Below, one piece after another: positions 58,434-64,000 of a stretch of 64,000 nt of DNA. The notes beneath the pieces are model-generated. The model saw only the letters and a program-made list of their open reading frames with translations, searched no databases and was not told the DNA's origin. The DNA is from Pomphorhynchus laevis (Eukaryota > Acanthocephala > Palaeacanthocephala > Echinorhynchida > Pomphorhynchidae), in assembly GCA_012934845.2 (NCBI GenBank), contig WNNJ02003300.1:124001-188000 (forward strand), in the 5' to 3' direction. The position numbers were made by a program, and so were the translations under genes. The first letter of the stretch is position 1. Every line of letters starts with the position of its first letter.

Positions 58434-58545
58434 CGCCATGAAGCTTTGATTAATATGTGCAGCATCTTGCATGTCTGTTTGTCTGTTGAAATGTTTACTG
58501 CGTTCATTGGCTCTTTCACAGCCAGCAATATCAACAAATGTCAAA
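58434..58545 (-). CDS. kinesin-13-like gene, switch II exon
   Basis: Encodes LTFVDIAGCERANERSKHFN, RQTDMQDAAHINQSFMA, ending at GCG|GTATGC (donor GT at 58433-58432). This is the kinesin-13 switch II/alpha4 run FSLIDLAGNERGAD...NRQTRMEGAEINKSLLA. The NRQT-M-x-AxxIN order is diagnostic for kinesin-13 against other kinesins. Switch II is altered: DIAGCER for DLAGxER. The left boundary is uncertain: acceptor TTTAG at 58547-58546, or an earlier one at about 58570 giving KKLFSLTFVD. The upstream motor exons (P-loop, switch I) are not in the window. Confidence 0.8.
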
Positions 58546-59385
58546 CTAAACAATTTTTTAAAGATAACTAATCAATACAATTATGATGAGCCAATGAGCT
58601 GTAGTACAAAATCTAATTTAAAACAGTCACTTTTATATCACGCTGTTATTATTAATGTTATAACAATCTGACAAGGGACTTATCATATACTTAAAATCTC
58701 ATAATTTTCAAAATATTATGGTATTAATTACACTAAACTGTTTGAATTGAAAATTTAGAGTTAGTAATTAGATCATAGATAATTCAGATATTCCCGAATA
58801 ATTTAAAATAACGCTATTAAATGTATTTTGTATCCTTATGATTGGAATTTCACAAAATAGTAATCTTTATTGTTTAACATACACGTTAGCTGTTTCCTAA
58901 ATTTAAAATGAAATTTTAATTATTTTGACAACATGTTAGCTTATAATGTAATTTACTATTACAAAATAGTAATTATATGTTTGAAAATAAAGAATAATTA
59001 AAACTATCTTTATCTAAATTATATTAGCGTGTTAGACCCAAATTATAATTATAACAATATATATTTAAATATATATTATAATTATATATATTTCACCTTA
59101 TCTAGTGAAAGAATATCAATAATCTAAAATAAGAAAATAAAAAATAAGAAAAAAATAAGAAAATATTCGCATGCTGGAATTAGTGCATAACAGGAGGTTC
59201 CTGGCTTACCAGGCTAGTTTTTTCTTTCACAATTTCATAATTACATTTTAAATTGATCAACAATTACTTTTATATTTATAAAAGATAAAATTATAATAAA
59301 ATAAAATTAAATCCAGAATTTAACTTTGATGTTAAAAACGCAATATTTAAATTTATACAGATGACCCACTTTTCCCGCCAATTTA
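58546..59385. other. AT-rich spacer upstream of the kinesin-like exon
   Basis: Presumably intron of the kinesin-like gene. A short GC-richer block at 59190-59225 (ACAGGAGGTTCCTGGCTTACC) is unassigned. Nothing else seen. Confidence 0.4.
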
Positions 59386-59806
59386 TATTCTGATTGAAGG
59401 AATCGGGAAGACTAAACTGCATAAACTGACTATATACTGTTTCGACTTTTGAGTTTCATCAGTAAAGGGCTGCTGCACAACTGGATTGAAGTGCAGCACC
59501 CCTAGACAGCTCAATAAGTCCTTGTAGTACACATCCATGTACTAGGAACAAACACTGGTGAGATTATTCATCACGAATAATGTGAGTGAACTTGTTGAGT
59601 GAATTATTCGTGATAAATACTCTTAACAGTGGTAGTTTCTAATACATAGATGTGTACTAGATTAGAAGAACTTATTGAGCTCTCTAGGGGTACTGTACTT
59701 CAATCCAGTTGTTCAAAAGCCCCTTACTTATGATAAGACTCAAAAGTCGAAACAGCATAGTCAGTTTATGCCGTTTAGTCTTCCGGATTCCTTCAATCAG
59801 AATTTA
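59386..59806. repeat. 420-bp palindrome with hammerhead-like ends
   Basis: ATTCTGATTGAAGGAATCGG at the left is mirrored at 59782-59806, and the arms stay homologous to a centre at about 59585. Read outward on each strand, the arms carry CTGATGA (minus, 59462-59456) or CTTATGA (plus), the hairpin GACTC-AAAA-GTC type, GAAACAG, then TAGTC. Both arms also contain a longer hairpin (GGGGTGCTGCAC / GTGCAGCAGCCC on the left copy). The element type is probably a PLE end repeated in inverse. Confidence 0.85.
59413..59463 (-). ncRNA. hammerhead-like motif, PLE type, canonical strand order
   Basis: Minus sense: CTGATGA, stem II AACT-CAAA-AGTC (first pair A-C; in the plus copy GACT/AGTC pairs fully), GAAAC, an 8-nt loop, GTC. 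This gives a two-pair stem III and a GTC cut site, the reduced form known from PLE hammerheads. A stem I directly beside the core is not visible, so the motif may need a partner. Confidence 0.45.
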
Positions 59807-60000
59807 AATTTATACTTTACAGCAATATTTCCATGGAATTTTAGTGCTTTACTAATTTTGTTTTTAGGGAACTTAATTGATTTTTGAAAAACAACGTAAA
59901 TTTTGTCATAATTATTTCAAGATTATAATTAATTTTGAATTTCACGAGATTATATTTAAATTATACTTATCATTTGTTATAATAATTTAAAAAGGATCTT
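59807..60000. other. AT-rich spacer
   Basis: Nothing recognised. Confidence 0.4.
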
Positions 60001-60485
60001 GTCTACGATTGCCCGGTTCCAGTACGCATTGTGCAGTTATATGCCGGAGTAATGACGATTAACATGACTGATGAGGAATATCAACTAAATGACATAATTT
60101 ATTATTAGAGAACAGTAAATTGTAAGGTCCACTTTTTTGCATGTTTTATTTTGTTTAACTGGGATTGACGAGATACCTGCATCGTATGAAAAGATCGAAA
60201 ACTCAACATAAAGTTCAAAAGCTCACCACACAGATATTTGATCTGATTATTGTTAATACTAATGTTTGATTAATATGCCGAACGAGTAACCAGGATTGAA
60301 AGAGCTGTATTTTATCCTTTCGTACTAACAACGAGTGGAGGAATTAGAGTGGATGCCAATCAAGTCCTTAAAAAATATCTCGCAATATAGCCAATAAAAA
60401 CAATAACGAGATTACGCGACCTGAGTATACCAAATTCGAACAAAGATTGCCGTCGCCATAGCCAAGAGTTTGTCGTTGTGTCTAC
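60001..60485 (+). mobile_element. retroelement C-terminal debris
   Basis: 60001-60105 is open (DLVYDCPVPVRIVQLYAGVM, TINMTDEEYQLND). 60285-60440 reads RIERAVFYPFVLTTSGGIRV, the same pattern as the frame at 45619-45918. Broken, and no RT nearby. Confidence 0.45.
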
Positions 60486-61310
60486 GACGATTTGGCGCTA
60501 TGAAGCAGTGTGAGGATACAATTTCACAATCAAATACTTAAAAAATGAATGAACAATTTTGTAAAAATATATAGAGGACCCAAAAAATGTTTGATTAAAA
60601 AACAATTTATTGGACAAAAAGAGCAAAGACAGTGTTTGAAGGATGGAAAGAGGCATGTGATCAATTGGCGAAAGGCAGTTAATTACAGAGAATAGGAGCG
60701 GTAATAAATAGGAAACGCCCGCAATAGTTTGTGGAAAATGTCGAACGTGGAGAAAAAGAGATTTACAAGACTGAATATTTATGGAGCTGAGGCGGAAAGC
60801 CAAGTTTGAAGAAAGGAGTCGAAAATAGATATAAAGGATACGGAATAAAATGCGGTTTCATAGTTAGTCATTTAAGTTTAAAGATGCAAGATGAAATGTG
60901 ATTAAAATGATAAGCGAGAAGGAAACGCACTGTGGAATACACGAGACGATGGAAAGGAGATAGATAGGATTTAGAGAAGAAATCAAAACGACTAAGTGAA
61001 AATGGCTGCGCATCAACTCGCCGCGACGAGATGATGCATACCGTACGCACGGTGGAATTCACAAGACGCTGGAAAACTAGACTAAGTAAAAAAAACAAGT
61101 AAAAATATGTGGTGCTACTTTTGAGAAAACCACATACGATCAAAACGAGGGACTATCAATATACACTCTCTTGATATCCGGATTTGCTGAAAAACACATG
61201 AGGGTGGGGGGAGGGGCGACAACATGTATCAACTTTTACAAACATAATTTGTGTCAGGTATGTAGATGATTCGTTTTTCATACTAGTAGATAGAGACATT
61301 TCAAATGATC
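60486..61310. other. unassigned, with an internal duplicated motif
   Basis: GTGGAATACACGAGACGATG (about 60930) recurs as GTGGAATTCACAAGACGCTG (about 61050), about 120 bp apart. Minus-strand open frames here show no domain. Possibly LINE debris. Confidence 0.35.
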
Positions 61311-61439
61311 AGATTAAATAAGTGAGTTAACGTATTTTATATTAATTAAAAAATAAAATGAAGATAAATAATAAATATTTGTGAATGGTTTTAGGGCCAA
61401 ACCCAGCCAAAAAAACGTTAAAAACGTTTAAGATTTTGT

Positions 61440-61490
61440 TATCAATATTTCTTCCACCAATTGTGGACATCGTCAGGATAAATCTGAAAA
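61440..61490 (-). ncRNA. candidate PLE hammerhead at the 3' end of the GIY-YIG element
   Basis: Minus sense: CTGACGA, then the hairpin TCCAC-AATTG-GTGGA, then AGAAAT and GATAA. CTGANGA and GAAA are separated by a good stem II, in the canonical order and just downstream of the PLE coding end. Stem I can be drawn only with three unpaired positions (AGATTT/AAATCT), so the fold is incomplete. Confidence 0.4.
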
Positions 61491-61526
61491 GAGACAACAG
61501 TTGAGCAACAAAAACCAAAATACCAG

Positions 61527-63422
61527 TCAAAATATGTGCAAATTAAATTCGTTTTGTCCATTAAGGTTGGGATCAAGTAGTTTAATTGCCACCGCTTCTG
61601 TTAAAATACGCTGATGATATGATCTAACTTGGCAAATTATGTTGGCGCCATCAAAATCGATAGTGTGTCCAGTAGTATTCGCGTAGTCGGCGAATACTGA
61701 TTTATGGCATGTGGATAGTGCACATTTGTTCTCCGACTCTCTTACACAGTGTTCTGCCAGTTGTGCCAATATAAAAAGATGGACATTCTCTACAAGTGAT
61801 GTTATAAATGCCGCCAACACGCTGATCTGTATTACGCTGTACCGGTTTAATTATTGATTGAATTGTCTTACAATAGCGAGATGAAACCACAATTTCTATT
61901 GGTAACTTAGACCACGCAATCAAATTCTTAACCTTGCGGTGCAGACAAACACTTATGTTTCTGATGTGTGGAATAGTAAAGAAGTGTTTTATCGGAGACA
62001 AAGCTGAAGACCGTGACACATTCTCATTGCGACTAATTGATTTCGACACATTCTTTATCTGTTCAAGAAACGCATTCAAAGGATAGCCTAACTTAACTAA
62101 ATTTCTGGTTAGTAGAGTGAGCTCAGACTCGAGATACTCATGCGAGCTACTAACCCTGTATGCCCTGAAACAAAACCCACGAAAAATGCATAACTTAGTC
62201 GCTGAGCTGTGGTTACTATCCCATCGAATATATGTATCAGTTTCGGTGGCTTTTCTGTATACTCTAGTAATGTGTATGATTTTTGCATTGACTTCACAAT
62301 CTAGAAATGGCAAAAAGTCATTTTCCGGCCAAGATATACTTAACCCAATGCGGGGATGAATGCCATTTAAGAAATCGACAAAGTTTAAAGCATCATTTTT
62401 AGCACAAGGCCATACCACGAAAATGTCATCAATATACCTATACCAAACCAACGGTTTTAAATGCTACTGAGAAATAGCTGACTCTTCAAATTTCTGCATA
62501 AACAGGTCAGCTAACGCTGGGCCTAACGGGGACCCCATCGCTACACCAAAACAGTGATTGTAGATTGTGTCATTAAAAGTGAAGTTAGTGCATGTTGCTA
62601 TTTCGAAAAATAATCTTAGATTTTGTAGGTTTCTTTGTTCTGACCAAGGAGGCGGAATCAATCCCAACGTATATTGCTTCATTGGTCGGTACATTAGTGA
62701 AAAGGGACTTCACGTCTAGTGTGAAAATACAAAACTCTTTATCACCCACTTCTAATGTTCGGATACGATTTACAAAGTCTACGCTGTTTAGAACCTTAGA
62801 GGGAATAGCCAAGACATGTGAGCGTAGAATATTAGCGAAAAATTTACCAGCCTCGTAATTAAATGAGTCCAACATTGATACAATGGGGCGAAGTGGAACG
62901 CCTGGTTTATGAATCTTCGGTAGACCATACATATATGGTATAAGCGGATGAGATGGATACATACGAAGATAATCAACCCGAGTGATTAGCTGTTCAGTGG
63001 AAAAATATTTCAAGATGGTTATCAATTTAAGTGAATTACGAAATGTGAGATGCATGTCTGTAGCCTGAAAAGTGTTTCGATCCCGCAGTATTTCGAGCAT
63101 TTTTACGTTGTAGTCATTTTTATCCATCACTACGGTACAATTTCCCTTATTAGCCCTGGAGATAATTAAGTCACTGTTATCCCTTAATCCCCGAATAGCC
63201 TCTTTCTCAGCATGTGAAATATTAGTTTTTGGGGTTGTGTCTTTTTTTAAGACGAATCTCTATCCGCATACCTTTTATACGATTAATAACGTCCCCAGTG
63301 TTAGGATTGTTACTAAAGTTACTTGCTAGTTTAGAACACAACGACTCTAATTCAGTGCTTATATCAATCTTATATTCAATTTTGTGAATGTCGGGAAATT
63401 TTGTGAATTTCTCGACATTCAC
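61527..63422 (-). mobile_element. Penelope-like element with GIY-YIG endonuclease
   Basis: Read from the right: N-terminal segment (63422-63222), then RT boxes MYGLPKIHKPGVPLRPI, FTLDVKSLFTNVP, GVAMGSPLGPALADLFM, YRYIDDIFVVW (catalytic) and DFLPFLDCEV, linker, and GIY-YIG GGIYNITCRECPSFYIGTTG followed by the conserved AEHCVRES and HTIDFDGANII segments. The whole domain set of a canonical Penelope/Neptune-type element is present. It is broken, about four breaks. It is unrelated at sequence level to PLE-B, which lacks the endonuclease. Confidence 0.92.
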
Positions 63423-63425
63423 AAA
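63395..63425. repeat. short palindrome at the 5' edge of the PLE
   Basis: TTTTGTGAATGTCGGGAAAT and ATTTCTCGACATTCACAAAA are inverse copies; the fold lies exactly where the PLE coding similarity stops, like the foldback at 7431-7470. Confidence 0.8.
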
Positions 63426-63690
63426 ATTGGTCTATCATGGAACTGCAAAAGGTTACAGAACATTGCACATATTCGAGAAAACATCCCAAAAGCTGCTAAT
63501 GAACGAGATTTGCTACAAATATTCGCTTCTACGCCGGTTTAAAAAAGAACATTCAAGTGCTGTACGACGAGTTAACAGACACAGTAAATTCGAGATGCTG
63601 GTGTCAGGTGATTTTTTTTGCTAAATTATAGCAAAAAACTTTATATTCAAAAGGTGAGTCGTCTAAAACGTAAAGCTATATTATTGTAAG
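63426..63690. other. unassigned
   Basis: Plus frame with YHGTAKGYRTLHIFEKTSQK. No family recognised. Confidence 0.3.
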
Positions 63691-63699
63691 AGAAGGCCT

Positions 63700-64000
63700 C
63701 ATAAAAAACTGTCTAATCACCATTTACGAAAAAGCACTCGTGCGTAAAGTCCGCGACCATCTAAGTAGACAAAAATTGATCCCACCAGGTTTTATGGGTA
63801 CGTTAAAAGTCGTTCGGTCCATTCAGCAATAGGTGAAGTGTATCAGTTTTGTCGCGATAATAGCCATCAACTTGTTGTGCCTGTTTTCCTTGACTTTTCT
63901 GCTGCATTTGACCGCATCTCCATTCCTTTCGTTATCTGCTTTCTCAGGTCCCTCGGGTTGCTTGCGAGAATAATTAACAGGGTGGAGATATTATTGCACA
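63700..64000 (+). mobile_element. non-LTR RT fragment, continues past the window
   Basis: CLITIYEKALVRKVRDHLSR, LKVVRSIQQ and, in another frame, VPVFLDFSAAFDRISIPFVI (RT box with the first catalytic Asp). It is the same family as the element at 27926-30810, whose RT breaks off at the matching YEKALARK box. At least one stop and one frame change. Confidence 0.85.

Noticed and set aside
60498-61143. Minus-strand frames of 91-101 codons
   Set aside because: No domain; hydrophobic translations of AT-rich, internally repeated DNA.

Overview
The window is animal nuclear DNA, very AT-rich and mostly repeats. Spliced host genes with introns of about 50 bp beside introns of several kb, axonemal and sperm-type proteins, Penelope-like elements (PLEs), Jockey/CR1-type non-LTR elements, Ty3/gypsy fossils and satellite arrays suggest an arthropod. 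The species cannot be named from sequence alone. The repeat density and inflated introns look like heterochromatin or a sex-linked region.

Layout: 1-4232 is a 370-bp satellite in which every unit carries a hammerhead-ribozyme core. 4863-21612 (minus) is a host gene resembling IQCA1/DRC11, an axonemal nexin-dynein regulatory protein. Its exons are scattered over 17 kb, and its introns hold a 112-bp satellite (8480-12222), PLE pieces and LINE tails. A broken LINE RT lies at 18980-20850, inside its 5' intron. 22660-35690 holds LINE fragments, a V-ATPase c-subunit terminal exon (23664-23880), three tRNA-Asp copies and two Ty3/gypsy fossils. 36083-42077 holds two long non-LTR elements, the second nearly open. 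44494-44646 (minus) encodes a protamine-like protein. 48150-58545 (minus) is the 3' half of a divergent kinesin-13-like gene with a 9.7-kb intron full of PLE fragments. 59386-64000 holds a large palindrome with hammerhead-like ends, a GIY-YIG PLE and another LINE piece.

Main observation: three repeat families (the 370-bp satellite, a dispersed family near 47.8 and 54.5 kb, and the 3' tail of the dominant PLE, here called PLE-B) contain the hammerhead core strands CTGATGA, GAAA and U-H. Their helices pair correctly, but the strands come in the reverse cyclic order to known type I/II/III hammerheads. An extra helix is always placed next to stem III. The helices show compensatory changes between families, and the PLE-B version is a circular permutation of the satellite version. 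This fits an RNA that can only assemble its core between two copies, as a head-to-tail dimer.

The host genes that survive here (IQCA1-like, kinesin-13-like, protamine-like) would all fit a male-germline role. That raises the possibility of a Y- or otherwise sex-linked block; this is inference only.
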